From Augochlora pura (lineage: Eukaryota > Arthropoda > Insecta > Hymenoptera > Halictidae): 64,000 nucleotides of DNA. Where the stretch lies: contig NC_135780.1 of NCBI RefSeq assembly GCF_028453695.1, forward strand, positions 14,352,376-14,416,375. Reading direction: 5' to 3'. Positions 1 through 14,880 of this stretch are shown here, piece by piece. A model generated the notes under the pieces. It saw only the letters and a program-made list of their open reading frames with translations, did not search any database and was not told the origin of the DNA. The stretch's first letter is position 1, and each line of letters starts with the position of its first letter. Position numbers and translations under genes: made by a program.

Positions 1-3000
1 TCGTCTGCCTTGTTAAAGATGGCTGATGATGGTGCTCGACGCACGTTCAGCTGTTTCTACAGCTATTTAGAAACCTGTTTCCTGGAAAAGAATGTAGACT
101 CGATAACAGAGTCTGCGAAAGAATTTTCATAATTATCCAAGGTTCGGTCTGTCGTTTTCAACACAGAAGTTCCGTAAACTTATCGCGGGTCTAAAGGAGA
201 CGAACGATACTCGCGTGACGCGCATCGGGCGAGATAAAAACTATTTTCTCGTTATACGGCCCGATGAATATTGAAATAATTGCAAGCCACGTGTGCCCGC
301 GATAAGTGATATTTACTTATTGTCGCGGGGATTCTCATAAACGGGACATACTTTCGTGGAATAAAATTTGCGTTCGACGAGATGAGAATCGTAGCAGCGA
401 ATAATTTCTAGCAAAATCGATTGGCTCGCTTGTTCCGAGGAATCGAGTGAAACTAACATGGCGGATCCTATAAAAGCAGAGCGTTTCATTTCTAATATCG
501 CCGTTCGACCCTCCTCTTTGATTTGTAGCGACGAAAGAAATACTGCCCCGTGCATCCTGTCTGAGTATGCCTGCCCTTATTATTGTCGTTGTCGTCGTCA
601 TCGTCTACGTTACATGGTTCGCAGCATTGTTGGCTTATCAACCACGCAACCAAAATTAATGTCTGCCCGATGACGAGTCACGCCGTTATCGATATCGCGG
701 CGACACACGGCACTGTTTGCGCACGTGACTCTCGTCAGCCTCCGCATTCGTACTCTGTTTGCGCGTATACGACCTTCGGCGGGGAAGAAAACAATTTATA
801 CAGATCGGATTCTGCATCCTACTACTTTATTTCAAAATACATACCAGGCCGCGAACATAGTATTTGTAAAACACCGACCAAGATTAGGTAGCGAACCGCG
901 TCTACCGATCGGAGGACCGTAACGCGGCGGTGACACCGAGACGGTGGCCCGTTGGGTTGCGAATCGAAGCAAGGTAGCCGGAAGAACGCGCGTTTTTGCG
1001 AGGTTTCGAGTGGACGTGGATCTCGCATCCCGTTGCGAAAAGGGATAATCGGAAGTCAGGAAGAGAGAGAGAGAGAGAGAGGGTGCGCGATTCGAAGCAT
1101 CGGACGGAAGATATTTTGTTATCGCGTGCCCAGATATTGTGCGACTCGCGCTATATCCACGTTGCGCGTCGTACGCGAACATTCTTTCGTCGCATAACGG
1201 CAAACACGGTCGCTCCGTGGAAAACTTTCTAATACCGACGTTTTCAGTTTAACCGCGGAACGTTGGAAACCGTCTAACCGACTAACGCCGAGCGAAAAAC
1301 ATCTGTTTGGTAAGAAAGCGCGATGGGGCGGGCGGTCGGCGACAAGGGTGATGGTGTCGTTTTTAAAACTCAAGAGAAGCGCTTTTAAAGCCCGTCACCA
1401 GCCACGGTCACCTTTTGTGCAGTTTAATCGGTAGCGTCGAATATGCCACCTTCCTCGAGGCGAATGTTTGGTCCAGCAGTTATTTGGATAGGGATCGATC
1501 GCGCGTCGGCAGTCCCATATATTTGCACCGACGGGGAAGATGATATTGGATCGTAAACGTAGAGTAAACCGGAATTCGTTGGTTCAGCGACGCCCGTTTC
1601 CGACCGTTTCTCTCGATAGTTTTAGATTTACTATTTTTCATTAACGAACAACGGGAGGACCGGGGCCGAGCCGAATGCGTCCGGTGAAAAATGGTGAAAC
1701 GAGAGAGGGAGAGAGCTGTTATAGGAGCACCGGAGGATGGGATAGGAAACAGAGACGGAGAGACAGGTACGGGACTAGAAAATGGAGAAGAGGAAGGATA
1801 GAGCGGGAGAGAGGAAAACAAAGCGGACGCAGCCGCCAAGGCAACAATGGCGCATCGACCCGCCAAAACTCGCGGCGCGGAGCGACGTTGCGCAGAAATT
1901 GGAGCTTCTCGAGAAGCATCCTAACCGTCTGCTCGCTGTTCGACTGTTCGACTGTTATTTCACCGATGCAAACCTTCGTCGTTCTTGCTGAAGAAGATGG
2001 ATCGACTTGGCAAGATTCTAGCCTGTAGACTCCAGACTCCAGAAACAACTGAAAAGGAGAAAAATGGCGACCACTCGCTTGGTGCGCAAAGGCGTGCGGC
2101 GCGTTACCGTCTTCGGAAACGACGGACTCTCGTCTCGACCAACGCGCGGTATATCCTCCGAAGATTCAAATCATTTCCAGAGTTGTCGTCGAAATCCGTC
2201 GATTTCGATTACCGGAATCTCTGCAATTAGAAAAGAACATGACCCACTTGAAAGTCGCGACTAATGCGATCGAGCAACAGAGAAGACTATCATCTCGTGC
2301 GCGTTGTGCCGAGTAAAAATAACCTGGTTGTCGTTGAAGCGAAAAATCCTGCAACGTTGCGCCAAATCGGAAGGCGAAAAGAGCGTCGCATCTGGCTACA
2401 GGGCCCAATGAATCGATCGATTCACGGCGCATCCTTCGCGTGGGATCGACTTTTGCCGAGGGTCCGCTCTGCCCGTGGACAGTCTTCGCAGGACATCGCT
2501 GTATTTTCCTTCCTGGTCTTCGGAATCGGCGAACAGGGAGTCCTAAAGTTGAAGGATGCCATGGAGAGCGACCGGGGCCAACGGATAACGTTCCAGTGCC
2601 GATTTCGCGATGAGTTTCAAACGGACGCGGTGTGTTCCGACGCGACGCGACGCGACGCGACGCGGCGCATCGAGCGCAAAGGATCTACCGGATCTACCCT
2701 CGCCAATTGTCTCCTGGAGGATTATTCGTTTCGGTTCGTTCCCGTGTACAAGGCAAGACTGAGAAACATGGTCCAGGATGGATGAAGATCAGGTGCCGCG
2801 GTTGCCCGGGCAACCGGCATTGATCCCTCCCCTCTTGTTCTACCGTTCCTCGCGTCTCTCCTCCTCCACACATTATTGGTCCGTCTCGCTCTCTGTCAGC
2901 CTACACACAGCTGCGAATGCGAACGCGAACACGACACGGACTAGCAAGATACACCGATATCGTAACAATCCCTTCGCTTGCATATCCACTGTTTCCCAAG

Positions 3001-3184
3001 TTTTGCTTCGTTTTCGGAACTCGACTCGTCACCGATTCTAAAGAAAAGATTCCGGAGGATGCGATACCGCGAGAAGGCAGAAAAGGACCCGCAAAGTCTA
3101 CAAATAATCCGCAAATAGTTGGTCGCATTTAGTGCAACACGATTACCGGGAGACATACCATAAAATCGGAGCCAAGGAAAAAAG

Positions 3185-3190
<6 letters not shown>

Positions 3191-3221
<31 letters not shown>
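3191..3221. repeat. (GA)n microsatellite
   Basis: About 15 uninterrupted GA units. Confidence 0.95.
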
Positions 3222-3225
<4 letters not shown>

Positions 3226-5998
3226 GAAAGTAAAATGCAGCCTCTTAACAGAACGTTGCCAGGCAACCGATATCGTCCCCGTTGTTGCGGCGTAAATGCT
3301 TGAGTTCTTTTCGTACTTTTCCATTTCACGGGTCCACGTGTACGAAATTATCTATGTCCCGTCGTTTCGTTTGGTCAATGCTCGTTCTAAACAGTCCGCT
3401 GCAACTGGGTATACCCATCGCAGTTTCCGAGGACGGGCCGGTAAATAGAGTAGAAAATGCAACCGCAGAGAAGGAAAGCGAATCGTTCGATCTCGGTGCA
3501 CGATGCATCTCGAGAGGTCATTGGGAAATAAAGCACCGTTTTACGAGGTCAACCTTGAACCGAGCAGCGCGGAGCGAAGCGCGCGCCGATTAAAGGCAGT
3601 CTCGCGGTAAAATCGAACCCATCGTCTCGCAAATCCGCGCCTCCACTCCGGCGGACCTGCTCGGAATCGCGGATCGACCGTGGAGGGCTCGCGTGGCCCA
3701 TGACCTTAACCTATCATAATCTGCCCGAACCGCGAAGAGTTTAACACCTGACCGCGAGGTCGGCACTGGTCGCCGACCGTTTACATTATAATATGGTACA
3801 AAGGTACCATGTCGCGCCGCGAGCCACTACTCGTTAGCCAGGGAATTAAAGGAGAGATTATAATTCACTACTAGCCGAGTCCACGCCGATGACCCCTCGA
3901 AGGGCTCGCTGCAAAAGGCAGCAACACCCTGTACATAGTCTCAGTCGTGGATCCTTAAAGCATTGGCTCCGTTATCTCGATATAGAATGTTGGTCGCGCG
4001 GGGAACTATTTCTCGCAGGATCCGATAATTCCGCGGCGCAGGTCGTCGAAACGGACGCATACGTTCATAAATTCATCGCCGGTATCCATCGTTCGTTTCG
4101 TCGACGTCGTTTGCGGGACACGGTACCAGTCTGTATGAAAATTTGTTATCGCGATTCCCTTGTTGAATTCGAATGTTGCGAGACGCGACGCGACGCGGAG
4201 GACGCTTACCAGGGTGAGAGTGGAGGAAAGGGGACGCGGGCGCGACACGATCGTCGCCGACTTCCGCGCGTCGTACTTTTCGGTCCTTGTTCTCGCTTGC
4301 GAGCGACGCGATCGCGCTTCGCCCGTGCTCGTACATTTCTACGCTCGCTCCGATCCACCGACGAACCTCGTTCCGCCGATACTTTCCGTACGCGAATTTC
4401 TCAATGTGTACTTGGATGGACGCGATAAGATAACGAATCTGGACCGAGTGGCGAACGGTTGAACGGGTTGCAAAGTGTTCGCGATCCGCGAACGCTCGAT
4501 TTGCTTCGCGGTCTACACGTCTTCCGAAAAACTAGTAGTGGGAATTCTTCGCGGAAAGCTCTCGAGCATCGGAAGAAGAGCAGGACTCTCGGAGCGACGG
4601 AATCGATATATTTCCGAAGCGGCGCAACGCGTCGGAAGTTGCCAGAAATCGTTGCAGGATGCGTCGAGAATCGGTGGACACCGAGCTAGCTACGGTCACT
4701 ACCTACTATACAGTCTACATCTAGATAAAAACGGTCTTTGGTTTGGTCCCCGTCGCGCGTCGCCTCTAAAATTGACGCGGTTTCGACATTGTGTTCCATC
4801 CAACAATGGCAGTTGTGAAACTCTCGCAACGGTCGGCCAGTCGGCTAGCCAGTCGCGGCCAGCCCCGGCCGGCCGGCCAGCCAGCCAGTCAGCTAGCCAG
4901 TCGCGGCCTGAGCAATCTCAAGTTGATTTTGCAACCGGCTGTGGCTCGTGCGTTCGTTCTACATACTTGCATTCTTTACCCGACCGGTGCGGCCCAGCCC
5001 CGGAGACTTTCCCGTAGAATCGAACGCGTCCCAATCGCCGATCAAGTAACTCTCGTCTCCTCTCCGAAAGTAGACGACTGCGCGTTGACCTCCGTCGCTT
5101 AGCCAGACAAATTCGACGATTCGAACCGGAAACGTTTCTTCATCGAGACTGCCGTGCCGTGCCGTGCCGTGCCGATGCGATCGTCGATCGAATGCCGTCC
5201 ATAGCTCCTGCTCGCGCCCGAGTCGCGTTCGATCGACACGTGGAAACAAGGTTTCGCAGGTCCTTGCCGGCTTTTGCGAGGATCGCTGGATAAGGTGGTC
5301 CCGTAGAGGTCGCGGGACGGGCTGCGCGCGAAAGTGGAGGGACTCGAGTTCGCGGGAGACGCACGAAGGACAAGTTACTGCAAGTTCCTTTGGAGGTAGC
5401 CTCGGCCGGCCGAAAGTGGGTCAGGCCCGTTCTCTCTTTCATCCGCGAGCCTCCGCTGTATAAAGTTATCCTCCTTTTTTTTCCTCCCACTCTTTCCACT
5501 TCTGGTTCCTCGCCTTCTTTCGTTTCCTTCGTCCATTCGGCCCGTCCCGGCCCGGCCCGGCCCGATGACAACGCTCCGCCACACGCGACCGAACCGGTCA
5601 AGTTTAATTGGGGTTTTCTTTCGGACGCGGATCGTCGATCGACTAGTCCGAGGCGGCAAACTTGCCGGTGAGATCCACTTGTAGCGTTTTATTGCTCAGA
5701 AATTTCTTTCTCAACTCAATCTGCAGTAAATCCGTCGTCGCCGTTGCACCCTGCCAAACTTTTTCGGGGGGAAACCGAAATGCTTTGCCATCGTCTATCG
5801 TATACCGAATCAACCGGCTTCGATGATCCTTGGGAACCGGGATTACCGTAACTTTGGAACAACCTACGCTCACCCGGAGTCTTTAAAGAGACTTTGCAAG
5901 GTCGACTTCGCTATAAAATTTGTAGACGGTGTAGACGCTTTACTCTACACGTTTTATTTGTAATAGTGCCTGTTAAAACGTAACATTTGGTTCGGCTC

Positions 5999-6025
5999 CG
6001 ATCCGATCCGATCCGATCCGATCCG
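5999..6025. repeat. (CGATC)n pentamer array
   Basis: Five perfect 5-bp copies. Confidence 0.9.
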
Positions 6026-6302
6026 AGCGGAGCATGCTCCCCGGAAACCTGTGGCTGGTCCGAGCGCTATCTCTCGTTCTCGGCTCCGAGAATACACGGC
6101 GGCCGGTTTAACCGGGGCAGGGAACAATGCACCGGTTAACCGCGACGGTTCCTCCCGTTTGTTCCGGCGGCCGATATCGCGGGCTCCTTGCCCGAAAACG
6201 AGCGCCTTTCTCGCAAAATCTCGTCGTCTCGGCGGTACGTGACGTAGTTTCGCGCAACCCTCGCATCGGATCCTCGATCCTCTGTACACGCGTGTATCAA
6301 CT

Positions 6303-6330
6303 TCGACGTCGACGTCGACGTCGACGTCGG
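6303..6330. repeat. (CGACGT)n hexamer array
   Basis: More than four copies of a self-complementary hexamer unit (GACGTC), able to fold back on itself. Confidence 0.9.
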
Positions 6331-7125
6331 CGCGCGTGGGCGCGTATGGCACGAACGAGTCGCCGCGGTATTTTCACCGTTCGTCATCCGTATACTGCGA
6401 CCCTACGTTCGCATGACGTCAGACGCGGATGCTATTTCGGTCGAAGCGAACGATCCGTCTCTCTTCGCCTGTCCGCCGTTCCTGCCGTATCCAACGGAAA
6501 TCGTCGCGATCGTTCGACCGACTCGAATCGATCGATCGATCGATCGATCGGATACGCGTTCGGCTGGCTCTAAGTGTTGAACAGAATTCGAGCCGCGCTA
6601 TATTTTTGGTCGAACCCATCGAGCGGCTAGGTAAAATGATCGCTCGATCTAGCTCAAGTACGAGGTTCGCGCGAAAATCGAAAATCGCGGACTACAAATA
6701 CAAACCGTTGCACTTTTATCTTCGAAGACTAGGCTTTTCCAAAGTAGGGAGAAAGCTTCGTTGCTCGCAACTCGTTTCGAATTTTCCACACGTTCGTCGA
6801 TCAACGTTTCCATTTGCAACAGAAGCAGAGCGAAGGCAAAGCCATCGTCTCGGCGCGGCGCGTAGATGCACGTAGCTGCGGTATTCTTCGCGATCGATGC
6901 ACCTCGCTCGACGTTTATCGATCCGACGTTCTCGGAGCGGATTACTATGGGAAATATCTCCCCCGCTAGCTACCGCGGAACAATTTGACAATTAATTGAA
7001 ATTCATTCGATGTAACAGGTAGAAAGGATCAGATTATCTCGGCCGACCAACAGGTTACGAATAAATACGCGTAAGATCTTTCCTAGCGCTTCTTCCGGCC
7101 GCGTCTCCGTCTCCAGCCCTTGGCC

Positions 7126-7185
7126 TGCACCGCGCCGCGCCGCGCCGCACCGCACCGCACCGCACCGCACCGCACCGCACCGCAC
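7126..7185. repeat. (CGCGC/CCGCA)n pentamer array
   Basis: About twelve 5-bp units. They start as CGCGC-type and change to CCGCA, suggesting one ancestral array with a point change that spread. Confidence 0.9.
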
Positions 7186-10100
7186 GCCCACGGCCGCGAT
7201 CGGCTTGCGAGCTCTACACCGTATATCGCAAAGGCTCCTCCTCGCCCACGCTCGCCGCCACGCGTTTTCGCACCCACGCGCCAACTCGATAGGGTGCAGC
7301 AGGCCACTGCGCCAGCTCGACGGCTGCATCCGCTTTCGGTTTCGAGCTTTTTGTTATTTCGATCGCTTTGTTATCGCACCTCGTATTTATCGCATTATTA
7401 TTACACGTACTTCCGCTAATGCTTCCGAGGTTGGACTCGGAAACCATCTTGCACCAGAAAAATTGGTTTCCATTCGTCCGACGATAGATTAACGATTAAA
7501 AAGGGCAGCCGTTTCAAGGCCGCGAGTTCTTCGGGCAAACGTACTTCGAACCTATAAATCGCATCGCGATTATGCTCCAAAACGGTCGCGCAGAGAGGTC
7601 GACGCGATGCAACGCGCGCGGTACACAGTGCATTCGAGAAACCTATACGTACGTAGTCTCGCCTATTGAACCGAGTACAATGAGCAACGACTATGGCCGC
7701 TGTGCCAGCCAGCAAGCAGCATCGTCGCGCGAGCTTCGTATTTATGCTCGCGTCAACGTTCCATATAACCCGGAGGAGCGTCCCTTTGCATCGGAGGGCG
7801 AATCATTAGAAAACGCTTTCGCCGAGAACTCTGCTCGCGACTGGTCATTAACTCGTTACTTCGAGTCTCTGGTACCCTAGTCTCGTCGTCTTTTCTAGCC
7901 ACTATCCTACTCGAGCCGCGAAAGAAGAATCGCGGGCCTGCTCCGATCGACTACCGAGCTCTCCATTGGAGGGTCCTAAGTAGGCGTGGTTGGTTGGCTC
8001 CGAACCGAAGCCGGAGCGGAGCGGAGCGGAGCGAAGCCGAGGAAAGTCGAGCGGCGGTGGTTGCCCACGTGTCAAACCGCGTCTCGATGCTGTCCCACGT
8101 TCCGTAGTTTCCCTTTTTTAATTCCCTCGATCGGCACGGCACTCTCGGCAAATTCTGGGCCACGGGCCACGGCTCCGCAGCGGAATGCGTGCGCCGATTG
8201 CACCGATTCCATGTACGACGACGCGCGTAATAATGCTCCGTGCCCGTTATCTGCCCGCACCTCTCCTCAACCCCTTCGTCGCCATCCCCGTGTACCCCGT
8301 TCGATTCGCAGAGCCGCGATACGCGTGCAAAAGTGTACTCTGTAACTGCGGCCAACGGATCCGGCGCTAGTTGTCCGCATACTACGAATTGAACGAACGC
8401 GTCGGTAATCCTCCTACAGGTTATACAATTGGCGCACGAGGATGCGACGCGCCACTACAGCGGCGTGTTGCGCGTATCAATTTCCAATAACATTCGCTTC
8501 CATAACCTTTTCGCTTTCCGGCTACGATTTTGCAAAGTTTTTAACAGTCCGCTGGTTTTCGGAAAGCTCCTCTGGAAAGTTGTAAAAACCGGGGTTTACG
8601 GTATTACTGGATTATTAGTGGATGCAGCGATAGAAGGCAGGATCGGTATTCCGACGTCGATATCGGTATTTTTCGAATTTCAAAGTACTTCGAAGCAACG
8701 ATCGTTCTCGCAGGAGAATTGCGAAGGACTCCTCGCATCCGGGATTTTAAATGCGACGATCCTAAACCGAGAACGCATCTCTGCAAAATTAATCGAGGTT
8801 CGACATCTGCTGACGCCTAGCCGCCGTCGTCGTTTCTCGCCTCTTTCGTCCCGCATAGCGACACGAGTGGCCGATTCGATTCGGTAAAAGTTCGCGGACG
8901 GTTGTCAACGCGTTAATCGGAATCGTTCAAATATTTCATTCAAAATTCAGAGTCGGCGTCGCAGCGACGAGCGTCAGCTCCAGCGCGGCTGCGCCGGTTT
9001 GTTACGGTGCAGAGTGCGAAGTGCAGAGTGTAGTGCCATGGCCATGGATATAGAGAGCACGATAGAAAATGCGAGAGAGAGAGAGAGAGCGGGAGCGGGT
9101 GGGGGAGAGAAGAGAGTCCATGGTATGTATGCACGTGGACTGCTATAGTGCTACACTGCGGTGGGATCGATTCGGCCGGAGGTGGAAGCAACCCCCACCC
9201 CCATTTACAAGCCCCAATATACACCCCCGCAGCTCGACCTCTGTCTCTTTCGCACCGTAGCGCCGCGAAATATCCGTGGGTTCGTTCGTTGGTTCGGTCG
9301 GTCCGTCCTCCCGCCCCCAATTTCTTCTTTTTCCGCCCTTGTCCTTTAGCATCCTCGCGATCGTGTTGCTTCTCGTTAGATTCCCTACCTATCCACCTGC
9401 CTGCTCGCGTCCCCTCTCTTGTCAACTTTTTTATTTTTCGGTCCAAAGGTTAATTGGGAGTTTGAAGGAGCTAGTTTCTAAATGCGACATAATTTACCAT
9501 CCCATTTTTCGAATAAGATATTCATGGTATGTCCGACCAGGGTGACAAAACGAGGGATGCGATCATTCCGTTTCCGTCGTCCTTCCTGTAAACTTTGCCC
9601 GAGCAACCAAGTCGATTTCGCGACGATCCTCGATCGATCGATCGACGCTTTAAAACGATATTTGAGAAATTTCTATACTCGCCGGTCAACCGTCTCTTCG
9701 AAGACCAAGCCGAGACAAAAGAATATCCGAGACACGATTCAATTGAATCGCGCTCGATCGAAGCCCCGAGCTTGCGTTGCGCACGAGCAAGAAGTCACGT
9801 GCTCGATCGGGGTGGATCGTTCTTCCCTCCAGATTGTAAGCCGTGGGCGTCGATTTACCCGACTACGCCCACCAGTTGCGGTCAATCGGACCGTAGTAAA
9901 TACACACTCGAAGATTTTTATCGCGACGTCGCGTCGCTTAGTGGCTTGGAACATTTTGAAATTAAAATCGGAGAAAGTGCGCGACCCGTAGACGGTCGTA
10001 GGACCATGAAGTTTCTACGCGAAAATTTCACGATTCGCCGAGTTGGTTCGCTACTGGGATCCATAACCGCGTCCTTACGACGCGCAGGAACAGGTCGCAG

Positions 10101-12874
10101 CGTCGCATTGGCGACAATGCCGAACGAAACCAGTTTACGCGAGTCCCGAACCACCGAAGCCTTAGGTAGAGGGCCCCAGAACGAACGCTGCCACGAGCTG
10201 CATCATCGTACACAAAGTGGTCAACGAATGCTCGTTCCGTGGACCAGGCTCTCGTTGGTTGGTTAACTCGTGCGAGTAATTGTCAGAATTGCCGTCAAAT
10301 CGGGACGTCGATGGCGACGGACGGAGAAATTGGACAATCGATCGCCAGATTCGGATGCCTGTCCCGCGGTTTACAATTAATCGCGACGGATGAGCGCGTT
10401 GGCGGGTGGTCGTTCGATCCGAGTAAGTAACGCAACGAGTGTTTGGACGTCGACTCACGCAGAGAGACGCGCGCGACTCTCCGCGCCATTCGAGAATGCC
10501 GGCAGCGTTCGGGGTAGATCCGCGGTGGATCCGCGGTAGATTCGCGGTTAACGAGAACGAACGAGCCGTAAAGAAGAAAGAACCGTGTGGCCTCGGGATT
10601 GTTAAAAATAGCGGTCTGAAAATAATTGTTACGAGGTATCGAGCTATTTCGTGCCGCAATGGCCTATAAAAGTCCAGGTGCGATTCCGCGTGTCGTACGA
10701 ACGCGCCGCGCACCGACTCCAGATTTTGTCGTATCAATGGTTTCGGGGAAGTGTTTACGACGGCGAACGTTGCGCGCGCGACTCCTCTCAATCCGGTTGT
10801 GTATTGCAAGGGTTAGGAGGGCTGGTACATTCCATAGCTCGCATCTCGCATCTCGCATCTCCAAGCTTCCAGGGAGGCCGCCGAGCGCAGGAGGCTACAT
10901 TATATTCCGCTCCCTCGGTGTTATTGTGCCGATGAGCGGCTTACGGCAGCGTTACTGTCGGAGACTCGCGCACAGGGTAACAACCCCGTTAGCGCGCAGC
11001 TCGAACCGCGGAGAGGCAAGTCCGCGCAGCTCCTTGCACTCTGGTTCCTCGTGTTGTACACAGGGTGTCTCTGGAACGCGAACGGTGTCGCAGAATCGAG
11101 GCAACCTTTTCATTTCCAATTTCTAGGCATACTAGCAGCCCGTTTCCAATGTATGGTAATTCGTTTCGAGAAAACTACCAAACTTTTTCAAACTGAAACG
11201 TTGCAAATGTTGTTTGAAACAGGTGAACCGAGCTGCGACGACGGAGGCGGAGCTGACGAACCGCGGGACGATGCAGGGACATCGGTGTCGATGTACGTAA
11301 ACTAGGTTGGATCGCGTTTCTCAGTTTGTCGAATTTCTTCCAACGGTTCGAAATATTCTCAATTTCCTTGTCCAGTAATAAACCTCTCGAGACCTCTCCA
11401 GAATCGAGCTCCCACGCCATTTATTGGGTTGCAGCTGGTGGGTGGGAGGTAACGGGTACTCGAAACGTCCTAGAAACAAGCTGTAGAAGCAACCAGTCTT
11501 TCCGATACCGCTAATGCGACGAGATCCAAACATCTACGCGCGCTCGGATTTTCAACGGTCTCCACGCTCCGAGTGGTAGAGGGGACCAAAGCCGGACAAC
11601 AGAGCTTCCACCCCTTTGGCACACGGCTGCGGGGGCACGCTTACCCTCCGTCTGCTCCGATCCGATTCGTAACGAGCGAACGATCTACGCGAAGAGAAGA
11701 CGAAAAGTTGGTTCGTGGGAGTTGCTTCGCGACTAACGCCTCGCTTTTCAGTAGTACAACGCGATAAAAAGGTCGACGCCAGGTGCACCGATATCGATCT
11801 CGAGAGCAATCTGAGAATCCAACCGGCGTATCCCCAGTCTCGCGTTGATCAGCGGACGCCGATAATATTTTCGGACGATCTGGGATCCATTGACGAGATA
11901 TCTGCGACCGCTGTAAAGCAACGCGCCGCATTCTCCCGGCATTCTGTCCCAACGTCGCAGTCGTCCGCTATAACGCGAGTTGGGTCTAGTCGCACTATAG
12001 CGATGCGCCATAGCGGCCTGCGCAGAGAGGATGCGAGAAAGCGTTGCCAGAGGAAAGCCGTGCCGTGCGGACGAGGACGGTCGAGCTCTGCCGTACGGAT
12101 AGATGGGACAGATGACTGCGGAGGGAAGAGAGAAGGGAAGAGGGAGAATGGCGGAAGAGAGATGCCGAGACGGCACTAACTGGAAGATGGAGCGAGAGAC
12201 ACCGGGTAGGAGAATTTGTGCGAGTAGTGGGCGAGAGAGACGGAGGCGCGTGTGGGTAACCGGTACGCGGTTCGACAGAGAGAGAGAGCGAGAGAGAGGG
12301 GCAACGAGAAATACTAGCGATGAGAACGGGCTAGCTCGGTACAGAGAGAACAGAGAGCGAGACGAGGAATAGAGAGCCAGGGAGTAAGAGAGAACGTGTG
12401 CTCGTGCAATTCGCGTTCAAAGTTAACGTCTAGCTGTGTAGGTGAAAGAGCGACGCTAGGGAAAGAGAAAACCAGAAGAGGGAGGGAGAGAGAGAGAGAG
12501 AGAGAGGGCGCCTCGGACCTTTCCCAGAAAGCAGAAAGCACGACGGAGCAATATCGCAGCGTCTGCCGGTGTTGTAAAACTACTTTGATCTCGGTTGCTT
12601 GCTCGCAGCCAAGGTTCTCTCCATAGCGTCCTCCCGATCGCGCAGACTCGCCGGAGAGCTTAGAAAAGCCCCGGTACCCGAGGCCAAGCTGCGCGCGTTC
12701 CGATTTCTTTTTCATGGAAAAATCAAATCAAGGGCCCGATCAAACTCTTTTTCGAATATCTTGGCGTTCGAAGCTTGATTTTCGGGGTGAATCCGTCGTC
12801 TTTCCGGGGGAAAATTAAAAAACGTCGAGAGAAGCGATCTGGAAATTCGCGTTTCCACACCGGTAGAACGCGAT

Positions 12875-12903
12875 TCTCGGTCTCGGTCTCGGTCTCGGTC
12901 TCG
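12875..12903. repeat. (TCTCGG)n hexamer array
   Basis: 4.8 perfect copies. Confidence 0.9.
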
Positions 12904-14408
12904 TTCTCTCGAGAAAATTGAGTGCAGAACCGATGCGCGGCTGTGCACGGCTGACCGTTTCTACTTGCGAGTAGCGTTCGCGTCGCGTCGCACAATTCTT
13001 ATCGATTCTCTTTATATCCGGCTGAAATTAGCGGCGATTCCATAAAGTTAATCGTCAAAGTATTTCTAGTTATCCATTATGTTTTCGATTCGCGTTCAAT
13101 GCGAACATTTGGTATAATCGGCAGTTGGTTGTCGGGGTTCAGAATGAATCATCGTCGCCGTTGCCAATTCGTTGACGGTAGATTCGGTCAGCACGGAGTC
13201 GGTGCGACGGTATGGAGGGGGACAAATGCAAATTGGGTGTTTGCTGGAAAACGGCACACAGCCGCCGTTGCACTAGTAAACGCGTGTCGGCGCGGCTATC
13301 GCCGATAGGTCATCGGTTACGAGGGACGCGCGCGAGCTTCTACTCGCGTGTGCACCAGGCGGGTAAACATCGCCGGAGAGACGCGAAAAATTTCACGTTT
13401 CGCGATCTGGCTCAAGAACGCGACCTTGATACTCGATCGGAACGCCGACACGCGAGCAGAAATCGAACGCGGGCCAACTTCGATGCCTCGATTCTCTGCA
13501 ATTACGCAAGCGGCTCCTCGACTAGAGCCACCTAGCCTCGAATACATTTCGTCGATTTAAATCTGATCCGCTTGTTCCAGCGAAATTTCTGACGCTCTAT
13601 CGCGTTCTCGTTCCCTCTCGCTCTAACCTCTATTACGACCATCGGATGGAAACAGACCCCGGAATGTTGATCGCGCGATATTTGCTGCAAGTCGGCGCTG
13701 CAATTTCGGGAATATCTCTGAAATTATTCTAGTCTCTTCCGAGAAGAAACCTTCCGTCTAGTCGTCGAAACAAATCGAATAATCAGCCAAAATTGAAATT
13801 CTCATAAATATTTGCAACGCTGGGACCGAATTCCCATTCGAAGGCGTAAAATGCGAATCACCATGCGCAGGCGAGTCGAATTCGGATCTATTAATCGACG
13901 AGTATCGTTCTCGTTCCATAAAGAGAAGCTCCGCAAAGAAAGGCCTGCACAGTTTATCCGCTGAACGAATCGAGGGAGACGAATGGTGGGGGCTGAGTTT
14001 CCCAGATTGAAACCACCCCGTGCTCCCCCTCGTTGCTTCCGCTATTCCAAATATCCGCCTCGCGGCGAAGAAACATTGTACAATGTTCTCCAATTAGATA
14101 GAAAATTAAAAGCGAATCGATATTCTACGAATTCGCGTGCTCGCGCTATTCGGTCATATTTTCCGTTTCCAATATCTTGCCACCGTTAACGATCGTTGTC
14201 CCGCGAATCGGGCACACAGGAATATTTTCCTTCCAGTCGGGGCCACTCCCGAATCGATACCGGCTGCATAGACGCGCCTTTCAACTATAAATAATAACCG
14301 AATAATCTGAAGTCCCTAACGAAATTGAGACAGGTGAGTCGAGAGGACTCCACCGCGAGCTTTCGCAGCGTTAATCGGTGGGTGGTCGAGCGTGGACCGG
14401 GAGACTGT

Positions 14409-14434
14409 GCGTTGCGTTGCGTTGCGTTGCGTTC
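14409..14434. repeat. (GCGTT)n pentamer array
   Basis: Five perfect copies. Confidence 0.9.
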
Positions 14435-14850
14435 GGTTGCTTTCGGTTGCGCTGTCGCGTGGCCAGCATATGACTCTCATTCCATATGTTTTTGCGAATG
14501 ACACGTGAACAGAGGAAAGCACAACAGAGAAAGAGGAATAAGATCGCGCACGGTGGAACGGCGGTGGAAGATGAGCAGAAATGTCGGCGTGCTTTCCGCG
14601 CGCCTTCTACTTTCGCAGCGTAGCGAGTATTACGGCGCGCGCTCGTGCGGTCGTGCGGTCCCGGCGCAAGCGCCTCGCTCTCTCGTTCGTTGAACCGTTC
14701 GTGAGAGAGGCGCGTGTGCGCGCCTGACAAAGAGAAAGAAAAATATAAATGCGAGAAATGAGGAGAGAGGGAGAGAGAGAGAGAGGAGAAGGGGCTGGGG
14801 GGCGAGAGACTCGTAGACAATACCGCGCCAATTCTACGAGCGCCGCCACC

Positions 14851-14880
14851 GATGCGATGCGATGCGATGCGATGCGATGC
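14851..14880. repeat. (GATGC)n pentamer array
   Basis: Six perfect copies. Confidence 0.92.

Larger units (their letters stand above)
1..9000. other. Non-coding, CpG-rich DNA; no supported gene
   Basis: No frame here resembles a known protein, and open frames are short and overlap in all six frames. It contains (GA)n at 1061-1081 and 3191-3221, and pentamer/hexamer arrays near 2637, 5148, 5999, 6303, 6527 and 7126. Confidence 0.6.
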
